Source: Micromonospora tarapacensis (GTDB taxonomy: Bacteria; Actinomycetota; Actinomycetes; Mycobacteriales; Micromonosporaceae). From it: 64,000 nt of DNA. Shown here piece after piece: positions 40,896-49,395 of the stretch; position 1 is the first letter of the stretch; each line of letters starts with the position of its first letter. The notes beneath the pieces are model-generated. The model saw only the letters and a program-made list of their open reading frames with translations. It made no database searches and was not told where the DNA came from. Where the stretch lies: assembly GCF_019697375.1 (NCBI RefSeq), contig NZ_JAHCDI010000003.1, forward strand, positions 248,001 through 312,000, given 5' to 3'. The translations under genes and the position numbers were made by a program.

Positions 40896-41594
40896 TCAGA
40901 GCAGCGGGACCGCCGTGGTGGGCGGCGGGGTCGGCGATTCGGGGATCGGCCGGGGCGTGGTCGGCTCGCGCTTCTTCCAGGCGCTCACCCCGAGCCGGTC
41001 GGTGTTGCCCAGGTCGATCCGTCCCTGGATGGCCACGTCCTGGGCGGGGCGACCCGGCAGCGGGGCGACCGCGAGGTGCTCGGCGTTGGTCGCGACGACG
41101 GTCGGGTCGTCGACCAGGTTGCGCCAGAGCAGGGCGGTGCCGGCTGCCTCGCCGGGGGCCAGGACCAGCGGCCGGGGCGGGTCGTCGAAGCCGGAGGTGA
41201 TCCCCTTCGCGCCGTCGATCACGCGAACCGGAATCGGGTTGCCGTCGGCGTCCCGGAGCTGTGGCGCCGGGTAACCGTTCAGCCGGTAGGGGCGGTCGCC
41301 GCAGTTGACGAGTTCCACGCCCATCGCCCGCAGACCCATCGCCGCGCTGACGCCGAGATACGTCATCCGGACACCCGAGTCGGGACAGGCGGCCGGCGGG
41401 TCGGCCATCGCCGGCGGCAGGACGTCGGGTGCGGCGGGCGGCTGAGCCGGGGCCGGAGGACGGTCCACCGGGCTGCCGGGCACATCGGCCGGCGCACAGC
41501 CGCCGAGCAGCACGATCCCGGCGAGCGCGAGCGTGAGCCGTCGGTGGTTTCCCGCCGGCACCCCGCCGTGGCGCTCTGCTGTTGCCCCTGGCAT
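40896..41594 (-). CDS. Secreted lipoprotein with DUF4232-like domain (232 aa)
   Basis: ATG at 41594. A signal peptide ends in the lipobox 'LAGIVLLGGCAP', with Cys as the lipidation site. A Pro/Ala-rich spacer of ~35 residues precedes the domain 'CPDSGVRMTYLGVSAAMGLRAMGVELVNCGDRPYRLNGYPAPQLRDADGNPI', which matches the DUF4232 pattern (paired Cys, 'GYP', 'L.D..G.P'). The end is a proline-rich tail. The protein would be anchored on the outer membrane face; no function is known for the domain. Confidence 0.85.
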   Translation of the reverse strand: MPGATAERHGGVPAGNHRRLTLALAGIVLLGGCAPADVPGSPVDRPPAPAQPPAAPDVLPPAMADPPAACPDSGVRMTYLGVSAAMGLRAMGVELVNCGDRPYRLNGYPAPQLRDADGNPIPVRVIDGAKGITSGFDDPPRPLVLAPGEAAGTALLWRNLVDDPTVVATNAEHLAVAPLPGRPAQDVAIQGRIDLGNTDRLGVSAWKKREPTTPRPIPESPTPPPTTAVPLL

Positions 41595-41999
41595 CCGGGC
41601 ATCATCGCACCGACCGCAGGCCGCCGTGGATTCCCACCCGGCGCCGTGGCATCCGAGCCGCCGTCCGTCACCACCACCACTGCTGCCGTCGCCGTCGCTG
41701 CCGCCTTGGTGTCGAAGGGCGGCAGGTCGAACTCGTTTGAGATCTTGGACAGTTCCTGTCAGCGGCTGACGGGAACTGTCCAAGATCTGCGTGTGGCCGG
41801 ACTGTGCGGTCTTTCGGCGAGTCGTGGTCGGATCGGCGGCGCGCGGTTGCGGGATGCGGCGTTGCGGGTGCAACCGCTTTCCGAAAGTTTCGGCCGCTGA
41901 AAGGAGGTTGGGAGCGTTCCCACTAGAAGGGAAATCATCGACAATGATCTTTTTGGCTCCGCATTCTGGTGCCATCGTCCAACTGCAACGGAGGTATCG
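41595..41999. promoter_or_regulatory. 405-base divergent gap with two palindromes
   Basis: The gap holds the strong hairpin 41740-41788 (listed separately), and the palindrome CCGAAAGTTTCGG at 41881-41893. A second similar 'GAAAGG' follows, then GGGAGCGTTCCC just before the ribosome site GGAGG at 41991-41995. GAAASTTTC-type palindromes are known sugar-regulon boxes in streptomycetes, so 41881-41893 may be an operator for the DoxX gene. No protein-coding frame in the gap is convincing. Confidence 0.45.
41740..41788. repeat. Intergenic palindrome, family B, copy 2 (strong hairpin)
   Basis: Arms AGATCTTGGACAGTTCC (41740-41756) and GGAACTGTCCAAGATCT (41772-41788) are perfect. An inner GTCAG/CTGAC pair continues the stem to a 3-base loop, so nearly the whole 49 bases can fold. 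It shares AGATCTTGG and CCAAGATCTGCG with the palindrome at 26573-26613. Confidence 0.8.
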
Positions 42000-42449
42000 A
42001 TGCGTGCTGACCGGTTCGGCGGACCGGCCCTGTCCCTCTTCCGCATGGTGATCGGCCTGCTCTTTCTCTGTCACGGCCTGGCGTCGTTGTTCGGCGTCTT
42101 CGGCGGCGCCCGCGGCAGCGGCGAACCCGTCCCCCTCGGGCAGTGGCCCGGTTGGTGGGCGGCCCTGATTCAGGCCCTCTGTGGTGCCCTGGTGTTCGCC
42201 GGGCTCTTCACCCGGCCGGCAGCGTTGCTGGCATCGGGCTCGATGGCCTACGCGTACTTCGTGGTCCACCAGCCGGAGGCACTGCTGCCGCTGCGCAACC
42301 AGGGTGAGCTGTCCGTACTCTTCTGCTGGTCGTTCTTGCTGATCGCGGTGCTCGGCCCGGGCACCTGGGCGCTGGACACCCTGCGGCGGCAGCGCGGCGT
42401 CGAGGCGATCGATCTCGACGCGGGCGCGCCAAGCTCCGTGCCGGCCTGA
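42000..42449 (+). CDS. DoxX-family membrane protein (149 aa)
   Basis: ATG at 42000 follows GGAGG. Four membrane segments are visible: 'ALSLFRMVIGLLFLCHGLASLFGVFG', 'WWAALIQALCGALVFAGLFTRPAALLASGSMAYAYFVVH', and 'FCWSFLLIAVLGPGTWAL'. The motif 'GLFTRPAALLASGSMAYAYF' is typical of DoxX/YphA-like proteins. The family is linked to thiosulfate or redox metabolism in some organisms, but its role in actinomycetes is unclear. It is divergent from the lipoprotein gene. Confidence 0.88.
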   Translation: MRADRFGGPALSLFRMVIGLLFLCHGLASLFGVFGGARGSGEPVPLGQWPGWWAALIQALCGALVFAGLFTRPAALLASGSMAYAYFVVHQPEALLPLRNQGELSVLFCWSFLLIAVLGPGTWALDTLRRQRGVEAIDLDAGAPSSVPA

Positions 42450-42778
42450 CGGTGGCCCCTCAGCGGCACCGGGGCACGCGACGGTGCCGCTGAGACGTGG
42501 CCGTGCACCCGGACCGGTTGCGGCCGGCAAGCGTCTGGACCGGCGCCCGGCAAGCGTCTGGATCGGCGCCCGGCAAGCGTCTGGATCGGCGCCCGGACCG
42601 GCGCACCGCAAGCGTCCGAACCGGCCGCACGCCTGCCCGGCCGCACGCCTGGCGAACGGCCGTACCACCCTGGGCACAGGACCACCCGGGGTACAAGCAG
42701 GTGCAATTGCTCACAGGCTGAGATTGGCGGGGGACGGGCCCGGCGGGATTGCCTAGACTCGGCGACACAACTGCATAC
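42450..42778. other. 329-base gap upstream of the thrC riboswitch
   Basis: The gap begins after the DoxX stop and contains a short hairpin 'CAGCGGCACCG...CGGTGCCGCTG' (42459-42492), which probably ends the DoxX transcript. Then comes a tandem 23-bp repeat (42526-42594) and a pair of GGCCGCACGCCTG repeats around 42623-42651. A -10-like TAGACT at 42754-42759 likely starts the thrC leader. No convincing protein frame is seen. Confidence 0.5.
42526..42594. repeat. Three tandem 23-bp repeats
   Basis: Units at 42526-42548, 42549-42571 and 42572-42594 share GGCAAGCGTCTGGATCGG with one C/T difference, followed by CGCCC. A degraded fourth copy follows. The array is intergenic between DoxX and thrC. 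It lacks spacers, so it is not CRISPR. Confidence 0.85.
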
Positions 42779-42910
42779 CTCATCCAGAGGGGCTGAGGGA
42801 TACGGCCCGACGACGCCCCGGCAACCACCCCGCCCGCTCATCGTTGAGTGTTCGGCGAGGCAGGTGCCAATTCCGTCCCCGTCGCAGGGTGCGATGCGGG
42901 GAAAGATGAG
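42779..42910 (+). ncRNA. SAM riboswitch (S-box, SAM-I type) leading thrC
   Basis: The P1 stem pairs CTCATC (42779-42784) with GATGAG (42905-42910). Between them are AGAGGGGCTGAGGGA, GGCCCGACGACGCCCCGGCAACC and GGTGCCAATTCC, which match the conserved SAM-I core (AGAG, GGCCC, GGCAACC, GGTGCCAA-TTCC). A GTCCCC...GGGG pair forms the last helix. The thrC ribosome site and ATG (42923) follow at once, so control of translation initiation is more likely than a terminator. It should respond to S-adenosylmethionine. Confidence 0.88.
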
Positions 42911-42922
42911 AGGACTCTCGAC

Positions 42923-44209
42923 ATGACGTCGACGCTCGCCCCGTCCGGCATCGACACCGCCGCCAGCCCCGCCCGCGCCCTGGTCTGTCGCGCCTGTTCG
43001 ACCCGCTACCCACTCGTCGCCCAGCACGCCTGCTACGAGTGTTTCGGCCCGCTGGAGGTCGACTACGACGCCGCCGCGCTGGCCGCCGTGACCCGCGCTC
43101 AGATCGAGGCCGGGCCGCAGAACATCTGGCGCTACGCGGCCCTGCTCCCCGCCGGCCAGGACCCGACCTCCCGGGTCACCCTCGACCCCGGGCTCACCCC
43201 GCTGATCGCCGCCCCGCACCTCGCCGCCGAGCTGGGCATCACCGCGCCGCTGTGGGTCAAGGACGACAGCGCCAACCCGACCCACTCGTTCAAGGACCGG
43301 GTGGTCTCGGTGGCGCTGACCGCTGCCCGGGCGCTCGGCTTCTCCCGGTTCGCCTGCGCCTCCACCGGCAACCTGGCCAACTCGGTCGCCGCGCACGCGG
43401 CCCGGGTGGGGGTGCCGTCGGTGGTCTTCATCCCCGGCGACCTGGAGCAGGGCAAGATCGTCACCAGCGCGGTCTACGGTGGCGACCTGGTCGCGATCGA
43501 CGGCTCGTACGACGACGTGAACCGGCTCTGCGGCGAGCTGGTGGAGACCGACGAGTTCGAGGACACGGCGTTCGTCAACGTCAACGTCCGGCCGTACTAC
43601 GCGGAGGGCTCGAAGACGCTCGGCTACGAGGTCGCCGAGCAGCTCGGCTGGCGGATCCCGGCCCAGGTGGTCATCCCGATGGCCTCCGGCGAGCTGCTCA
43701 CCAAGATTGACAAGGCGTTCAGCGAACTGGTCGAGATCGGTCTGGTCGAGGCGCCGGCCGCCGGCTGGAAGGTCTTCGGTGCGCAGTCGGCCGGGTGTAA
43801 CCCGATCGCTACCGCCCTGCACGCCGGCAGCGACGCCATCACCCCGGTCAAGCCGACCGGGATCGCGAAGTCGCTAAACATCGGCGACCCGGCCGCCGGT
43901 CCGTACGCCCTCGAAGCGGTGCGCCGCACCGACGGCTGGATGGATTTCGCCGACGACGACGAGATCCGCGCCGGTGTCCGCCTGCTGGCGCGTACCACCG
44001 GGGTCTTCGCGGAGACGGCCGGCGGGGTGACGGTGGCGGTGCTGCGCAAGCTGGTCGAGTCCGGCCGGCTGGACCCGGCGGCCGAGACGGTCGTGTTCAA
44101 CACCGGTGAGGGCCTCAAGACGCTCGACGCGGTCGCCGGCGAGGTGGGGCCCACCCACCGGATCAAGCCGTCGCTGCGGGCCGCTCGCGACGCCGGTCTC
44201 CTCGGCTGA
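42923..44209 (+). CDS. thrC: Threonine synthase
   Basis: ATG at 42923, 428 residues. An N-terminal zinc ribbon ('LVCRACSTRYPLVAQHACYECFGPLE') is followed by the PLP domain of fold-type II synthases. 'WVKDDSANPTHSFKDRVVSVAL' holds the PLP Lys, 'CASTGNLANSVAAHAARVGVPSVVFIP' the phosphate cup, and 'GEGLKTLDAV' the C-terminal glycine loop. It converts O-phosphohomoserine to threonine. It is preceded by a SAM riboswitch, which would tie threonine output to methionine/SAM supply. Confidence 0.95.
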   Translation: MTSTLAPSGIDTAASPARALVCRACSTRYPLVAQHACYECFGPLEVDYDAAALAAVTRAQIEAGPQNIWRYAALLPAGQDPTSRVTLDPGLTPLIAAPHLAAELGITAPLWVKDDSANPTHSFKDRVVSVALTAARALGFSRFACASTGNLANSVAAHAARVGVPSVVFIPGDLEQGKIVTSAVYGGDLVAIDGSYDDVNRLCGELVETDEFEDTAFVNVNVRPYYAEGSKTLGYEVAEQLGWRIPAQVVIPMASGELLTKIDKAFSELVEIGLVEAPAAGWKVFGAQSAGCNPIATALHAGSDAITPVKPTGIAKSLNIGDPAAGPYALEAVRRTDGWMDFADDDEIRAGVRLLARTTGVFAETAGGVTVAVLRKLVESGRLDPAAETVVFNTGEGLKTLDAVAGEVGPTHRIKPSLRAARDAGLLG

Positions 44210-44333
44210 GCCGCGCGGGACCGATCCGCCGGGTAACTGGGTTTTCGCGGTGAGTGCGGAAAACACGCCGCCGGGGACTTGACGGCAGGAATCGGACGGC
44301 GCAAGATGCTCCGTGCGGGAGGGCGTTTCGCCG

Positions 44334-44431
44334 TAGACTTTGAGTCTTTACGACCCAGCGCCGGAGGCGTTGTGCGATCGTCCCTCCCGACCAACGTCCG
44401 AGCGGGCCAGCGGAAAATCGCTGGCCCGCTC
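44334..44431 (+). ncRNA. Candidate small RNA or attenuated leader with terminator hairpin
   Basis: A -10-like TAGACT at 44334-44339 (same hexamer as before thrC) could start an ~85-base transcript. It ends in a 13-bp perfect hairpin, GAGCGGGCCAGCG (44400-44412) and CGCTGGCCCGCTC (44419-44431), with loop GAAAAT, followed by GTCTGTCT. The hairpin lies 27 bases before the acetyltransferase ATG. I match it to no known RNA family. It could equally be the terminator of thrC or a leader attenuator. Confidence 0.4.
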
Positions 44432-44457
44432 GTCTGTCTCTGCCGCACGCTGCCCGC

Positions 44458-45477
44458 ATGACCATCACCGTCACCCCCTTCGGGCCCGCCGACGAGACCG
44501 CGGTCGAGCAGGCCTACCGGATCGGGTCGGCGTACGTCGCCGCCGACCTGCCCGACTTCCCGCCCTTCTGCCGGCAACGGTTCACGGGGATGATGAACCA
44601 TCCGATGCCGGGCAGCGGGCCGGTGCGCCTGCTGGCCCACCTCGACGGCGAGCCCGCCGGTTACCTCCTGCTCGACCTGCCGCAACTGGACAACACCGAG
44701 AACGCCTCCGCCGAGCTGGTGGTGCACCCGGAGTGCCGCCGGCGGGGAGTGGGCCGGGCGCTGGTCGAGCACGCCCTCGGCGTGCTGCGCGCGCAGGGGC
44801 GTAAGCGGGTGAGCGCGATGAGCCTGGCGCACCTGCCCGGCGCGCCCGACCGCCCCTCGGTGGCCGCCGCCTTCGCTGCGGTCTTCGGTGCGGTCGACGC
44901 CCTGCCCGACATTCGGCGCCGACTGAACATCGCCGATCTCGACCAGGCGAAACTGGACTCGCTGCTGGTCGACGCCCGGGCCCGGGCGGCCGGTTACCAG
45001 GTGCTGCACTGGCGCGGAGGCACTCCCGAGGAGTTCGCCGCCGACGTGGCGTATCTCGACGGACGGCTGCTGGAGGACGCGCCAATGGGTGACCTGGCGT
45101 GGGAACCGGAGCAGGTCGACGCGGAGCGGCTGCGCGGCACGGACCTGGCGCTGGAGGCGCGCGGCAGGCGGCGCTACCACGTCGGCGTGCGCCACGAGAC
45201 GTCCGGCCGGTTGGTCGCGTGGACGCTGCTGGACGTCGGGCCGTCGGCGGACTGGCACGCCTTACAGCAGATCACCATCGTCGACCCGGAGCACCGGGGA
45301 CACCGGCTCGGCCTGCTCGCCAAGATCGAGAATCTGCGGCACCTGCTCGCGTACGAGCCCGCCGTCCGGGCGATCGACACCTTCAACGCCGGCAGCAACG
45401 ATCACATGATTGCGATCAACGAGCAGTTGGGCTTCCGGTCCATGGACCGGTGGAGCAACTGGCAGGTGGCGCTGTGA
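44458..45477 (+). CDS. Tandem-GNAT acetyltransferase, paralogue 1 (339 aa)
   Basis: ATG at 44458. The first GNAT domain has 'SAELVVHPECRRRGVGRALVEHALGVLRAQG' (acetyl-CoA loop RRGVG). The second has 'ITIVDPEHRGHRLGLLAKIENLRHLL' (RGHRLG) and 'IDTFNAGSNDHMIAINEQLGF', the motif B typical of MshD-like double-GNAT enzymes. Both acetyl-CoA loops look complete. The next gene encodes a close paralogue of identical repaired length, so the two arose by tandem duplication. The substrate is unknown. Confidence 0.88.
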   Translation: MTITVTPFGPADETAVEQAYRIGSAYVAADLPDFPPFCRQRFTGMMNHPMPGSGPVRLLAHLDGEPAGYLLLDLPQLDNTENASAELVVHPECRRRGVGRALVEHALGVLRAQGRKRVSAMSLAHLPGAPDRPSVAAAFAAVFGAVDALPDIRRRLNIADLDQAKLDSLLVDARARAAGYQVLHWRGGTPEEFAADVAYLDGRLLEDAPMGDLAWEPEQVDAERLRGTDLALEARGRRRYHVGVRHETSGRLVAWTLLDVGPSADWHALQQITIVDPEHRGHRLGLLAKIENLRHLLAYEPAVRAIDTFNAGSNDHMIAINEQLGFRSMDRWSNWQVAL

Positions 45478-45530
45478 CGGTCCGGAAGACCGATGGCGGC
45501 GGTCAGCGGGCGGCGGGCAGGCTCGCGACC

Positions 45531-46549
45531 ATGGGCATCGCCGTGACGCCGTACGAACCCGCCGACGAGACCGCGCTCGACGCGGCGTACCGGGTCGTCT
45601 GCGCGGCGCTGACCACGGACCTGCCCGACCTGCCGGTGGGCGACCGGGCCGAGTTCGGCCTCGACGCCGCACATCCGCCCTACGGCAGCGTCGTTTACCG
45701 GGCGTTGGCCCGGCGGGACGGCGTGCCGGCCGGGCACCTGCGGATGCGGCTGCCCCAGCTGGAGAACACCGGCAACGCCACCGTCGAGCTGATGGTCGAC
45801 CCGGCCCACCGGCGGCAGGGGGTGGGCCGGGCGTTACTGGCGTACGCCCGGCGGGTGGCCGCCGAGCACGGCCGCGCGCGGCTGATCGGTGAGACGGCCG
45901 GCGCGCTGCCCGGTGAGCCGGCGCGGAGGTGCCCGGCGCGGCCTTCGCGGCGGCGGTCGGGGCGCAGGCCGCGCTGGCCGAGGTCCGGCGCCGGCTGGAC
46001 GTCGGCCGGCTCGACCACGCGGCTCTGACCGCGCTGCACGAGACCGCTCGCGGGCGGGCCGCCGGCTACCGGATGGTGGCGTGGCGGGGCCCGGTCCCCG
46101 AGGCGTACGTCCCCGACGTGGCCCGGCTGGAGGGCCGGCTGCTCACCGACGCGCCGACCGGTGATCTCGCCATCGAGGCCGAGAAGGTGGACGCCGCACG
46201 GATCCGGGAGGCCGAGCGGATCCGGGCCGCGCGCGGCCGGCGCGACCACCACGTGGGCGCGGTGCACGAGGCGACCGGCCGGCTGGTCGCCTGGACGATG
46301 ATCGACAGGGGCCCGTCGACGCCGTGGCACGCCTGGCAGGAGATCACGATCGTCGATCCGGCGCATCGGGGGCACCGCCTCGGCCTGCTCGTCAAGGTCG
46401 AGAACCTGCGGCATGCGCTGGCGCACGAGCCGGCGCTGACCGTGATCGACACCTGGAACGCGGCGGCCAACGACCACATGATCACTATCAACGAACAACT
46501 CGGCTACCACCCCGTCGACGCCTGGACGGACTGGCAGCTGACGCTCTGA
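45531..46549 (+). pseudogene. Tandem-GNAT acetyltransferase, paralogue 2, frameshifted
   Basis: ATG at 45531. The N-terminal GNAT domain ('VDPAHRRQGVGRALLAYARR') and the C-terminal one ('ITIVDPAHRGHRLGLLVKVENLRHAL', 'IDTWNAAANDHMITINEQLGY') lie in two frames. One added base near 45918-45928 joins them to 339 residues, exactly the length of the neighbouring paralogue, which fixes where the break is. The two proteins are similar along their whole length. Either the copy is decaying or one base is missing in the assembly. Confidence 0.82.
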
Positions 46550-46601
46550 GTTGTGACACGCCCCTACTGATCTGGTGCCCTTCTGTTGCATGATGGCGGG
46601 C

Positions 46602-48275
46602 ATGACGGACACCCCGCACCCCCTTTACGACAGGCACGCCGAGACCCTCAACCGTGCGCTGACCGCGATCACGGAGCGCGGGTACTGGTCCGCCTACCCG
46701 GAGTCACCCAGCCCGCGGGTGTACGGCGAGACCGCCGCCGCCGACGGCAAGGCCGCCTACGAGGCGTACCTGGGCGGCGACTTCCCGCTCGACCAGCCGG
46801 GCGACGGCGACCGGCTGGCCACCGAGACCAGCCCGTTCGGCGTCGCGCTGAACGTGCGCTATCCGCACGCCACCCCGGACCAGCTCGTCGCCGCCGCGTC
46901 CGCCGCGCTGCCCGCCTGGCGCGACGCCGGCCCGCAGGCGCGGGCGGGCGTCTGCCTGGAGATCCTGGACCGGCTGCACCGGAACGTCTTCGAGCTGGCC
47001 AACGCGGTGCAGTTCACCAGCGGCCAGGCGTTCGTGATGGCCTTCCAGGCCGGCGGGGCCCACGCACTCGATCGTGCGCTGGAGTCGGTCGCCTACGCCT
47101 ACGCCGAGATGACCCGGCACCCGGGCGCCGCCGGCTGGGAGAAGCCCGCCGGCAAGGGCGACCCGCTGCGGATGACCAAGACGTTTCACGTGGTGCCCCG
47201 GGGAGTCGCCCTGGTCGTCGCCTGCAACACCTTCCCGACCTGGAACTCGTACCCGGGACTGTTCGCCTCGCTGGTCACCGGCAACCCGGTGGTGGTCAAG
47301 CCGCACCCGCGCGCCGTGCTACCGCTGGCCATCACGGTTCGGTACGCCCGCGAGGTGCTCGCCGAGGCCGGCTTCGACCCGAACCTGGTGCTGCTCGCCC
47401 CCGAGGCCCCCGGCGAGCGGTTGGCCTCCACGCTGGCCCTGCATCCGGCGGTCAGGATCGTCGACTTCACCGGTTCCACCGAGTACGGCGACTGGCTGGA
47501 GGCCAACGCCCGGCAGGCGTCGGTGTACACCGAGAAGGCGGGCCTGAACACGGTGGTGGTCGATTCGACCGACGACTTCGCCGGGATGTGCCGCAACCTG
47601 GGCTTCACGCTGACGCTCTACAGCGGCCAGATGTGCACCACCTCGCAGAACATCCTCATCCCCCGCGGCGGGATCGACACCGACCAGGGGCACAAGAGCT
47701 TCGACGAGGTGGCCGCCGGGATCGCCGCGGCGATCGGCAAACTCACCGCCGACCCGGCCCGCGGTGTGGAGCTGACCGGTGCGATCGTCAACGACGGCGT
47801 GCTGGAGCGCCTGGACGAGGTCACCAAGGTCGGCCAGCCGGTGTTGGAGTCACGGGTCGTCGAGCACCCGTCGTTCCCGGACGCCGTCGTGCGTACGCCG
47901 ACCATCGTCAAGCTGGACGCCGACGACACCGCGACCTACGCGCGGGAGTGGTTCGGGCCGATCTCCTTCGCCATCGCGACCGACTCCACCGCGCACAGCC
48001 TTGAGATCCTGCGCTCGACCGTGCGGGAGAAGGGTGCACTCACGGCGGCGGTCTACTCCACCGAAGAGGCGGTGCTGGACGCCACCGAGAAGGCCGCGAT
48101 CGAGGTCGGGGTGCACCTGTCCGGCAACCTCACCGGCGGCGTCTTCGTGAACCAGTCGGCGGCCTTCTCCGACTTCCACGGCAGCGGCGCGAACGCGGCG
48201 GCGAATGCGGCGTTGACCGATGGCGCGTACGTCGCCAACCGCTTCCGCATCGTGCAGAGTCGCCGGCACAGCTGA
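46602..48275 (+). CDS. paaN: PaaN-type aldehyde dehydrogenase (phenylacetic acid degradation)
   Basis: ATG at 46602 (MTDTPHPLYDRH), 557 residues. 'HAETLNRALTAITERGYWSAYPESPSP' is the PaaN-specific N terminus. The ALDH fold follows with 'VVACNTFPTWNSYPGLFASLVTGNPVVVKPHP' (cofactor site), 'DFTGSTEYGDWLEANA' and the catalytic Cys in 'YSGQMCTTSQNILIPRGG'. PaaN-type enzymes act on aldehyde intermediates or CoA thioesters of phenylacetate breakdown. No other paa gene is in the window, so it may serve another aromatic route. Confidence 0.88.
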   Translation: MTDTPHPLYDRHAETLNRALTAITERGYWSAYPESPSPRVYGETAAADGKAAYEAYLGGDFPLDQPGDGDRLATETSPFGVALNVRYPHATPDQLVAAASAALPAWRDAGPQARAGVCLEILDRLHRNVFELANAVQFTSGQAFVMAFQAGGAHALDRALESVAYAYAEMTRHPGAAGWEKPAGKGDPLRMTKTFHVVPRGVALVVACNTFPTWNSYPGLFASLVTGNPVVVKPHPRAVLPLAITVRYAREVLAEAGFDPNLVLLAPEAPGERLASTLALHPAVRIVDFTGSTEYGDWLEANARQASVYTEKAGLNTVVVDSTDDFAGMCRNLGFTLTLYSGQMCTTSQNILIPRGGIDTDQGHKSFDEVAAGIAAAIGKLTADPARGVELTGAIVNDGVLERLDEVTKVGQPVLESRVVEHPSFPDAVVRTPTIVKLDADDTATYAREWFGPISFAIATDSTAHSLEILRSTVREKGALTAAVYSTEEAVLDATEKAAIEVGVHLSGNLTGGVFVNQSAAFSDFHGSGANAAANAALTDGAYVANRFRIVQSRRHS

Positions 48276-48317
48276 GAGCTGGGCGCGGGTTTGCGGGTGG
48301 GGCGAGGCGCCCGACGC

Positions 48318-48848
48318 CTACGCCGCGCGGCGCATCTGGAGTTCGCGGAGGGCGGGAATCCTCGGGTGCGGGACGCGCACGCCGGTGTCCACGAAGCCGA
48401 GCCGCTGGTAGGCCCGGTAGGCGCGGTCGTTGCCCACCACCACCTCGAGCATCAGTTCGTCGCGCCCGCAGGCCCGTGACCATGCGGCGACCCCGGCGAC
48501 CAGATCGGCGAGCAGGCCGTTGCCTCGCCAGGCCGGGGTGAGGTAGACCGCGTAGAGCACGGTCAACCCGGGCTCTGTCGGGTGTGCCATCCCACCCGCG
48601 TGCCCGACCAGCCGACCGCCCGGGTCCGCCACGAACTGTGCCGTGTGGGTGCCGGCCGAGACCTGGGCGATCCGGGCGGCGTACTCGGCGTGCGGGCGGG
48701 CTGCCGCCTCGGCGATCGTCTCCAGGAAGGCCAGCGGTGCGTCGGCGAGCATCTCCAGGCGCAGCGCCCGCATCCGGGCGGCGTCCGCCGGCTCGACCCG
48801 GCGGACGGGTGCCCGCCGCATGCCGGTTCCGTCGGTGACACTCGTCAT
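48318..48848 (-). CDS. GNAT-family acetyltransferase (176 aa)
   Basis: ATG at 48848 (MTSVTDGTGMRRAPVRRVEP). 'LTVLYAVYLTPAWRGNGLLADLVAGVAAWSRACG' contains the acetyl-CoA loop (WRGNGL), and 'LMLEVVVGNDRAYRAYQRLGFVDTG' is motif B. The Met-rich, helix-forming N terminus 'RMRALRLEMLADAPLAFLET' is typical of small-molecule or protein GNATs. It stands alone, convergent with paaN, and upstream of the divergent cold-shock gene. Confidence 0.88.
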   Translation of the reverse strand: MTSVTDGTGMRRAPVRRVEPADAARMRALRLEMLADAPLAFLETIAEAAARPHAEYAARIAQVSAGTHTAQFVADPGGRLVGHAGGMAHPTEPGLTVLYAVYLTPAWRGNGLLADLVAGVAAWSRACGRDELMLEVVVGNDRAYRAYQRLGFVDTGVRVPHPRIPALRELQMRRAA

Positions 48849-49064
48849 GCCCGGATACTTATCACAATGACGGACGACGATGCCGAAGGGCTGCAATACG
48901 TCCGATTTGTGGTCGTGCGCCTCCGTCACGCCTCGTGTACCGTGCGATTTCGGTCACCCGTTTCAGTGGTCGTCGCCGATTGCCGAGACCGGTGGTTCCG
49001 GGTCGTCGGCGCGTGCGTCGGCGACCCGAAGTAGTGGCACGCCGCGCAGAGTGAGGACAAGACC

Positions 49065-49268
49065 GTGGCACAGGGCACCGTGAAGTGGTTCAACGCCGAG
49101 AAGGGCTACGGCTTCATCGCCGTCGACGGCGGGCAGGACGTCTTCGTCCACTTCTCCGCGATCGAGATGGACGGCTACAAGGCGCTGGACGACGGCCAGC
49201 GGGTGGAGTTCGAGATCGCCCAGGGCCAGAAGGGCCCACAGGCCGAGCAGGTACGCCTCATCGCCTGA
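49065..49268 (+). CDS. Cold-shock protein, CspA family (67 aa)
   Basis: GTG at 49065 opens [20 protein letters not shown]. Both RNA-binding motifs are intact: KGYGFI (RNP1) and DVFVHFSAI (RNP2). The length is typical. It binds single-stranded RNA and DNA as a chaperone; in actinomycetes several such genes are constitutive. The 216-base region upstream holds its promoter but no clear cold-shock leader structure that I can define. Confidence 0.95.
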   Translation: MAQGTVKWFNAEKGYGFIAVDGGQDVFVHFSAIEMDGYKALDDGQRVEFEIAQGQKGPQAEQVRLIA

Positions 49269-49395
49269 GGCAGGTCCCCACCCGCCGACCGATCGCCGGC
49301 CAGGGGCGGCGTGATCGTGGCCGGAGGGGGGCTGCGGTGCGGACGCCTCACGAGGGAAGATCATGGACCGATCCGGCCATCGCTGAGGAGCGTCC

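Noticed and set aside
42526..42594. A CRISPR array
   Set aside because: The repeats are directly adjacent, without unique spacers, and no cas gene lies in the window.
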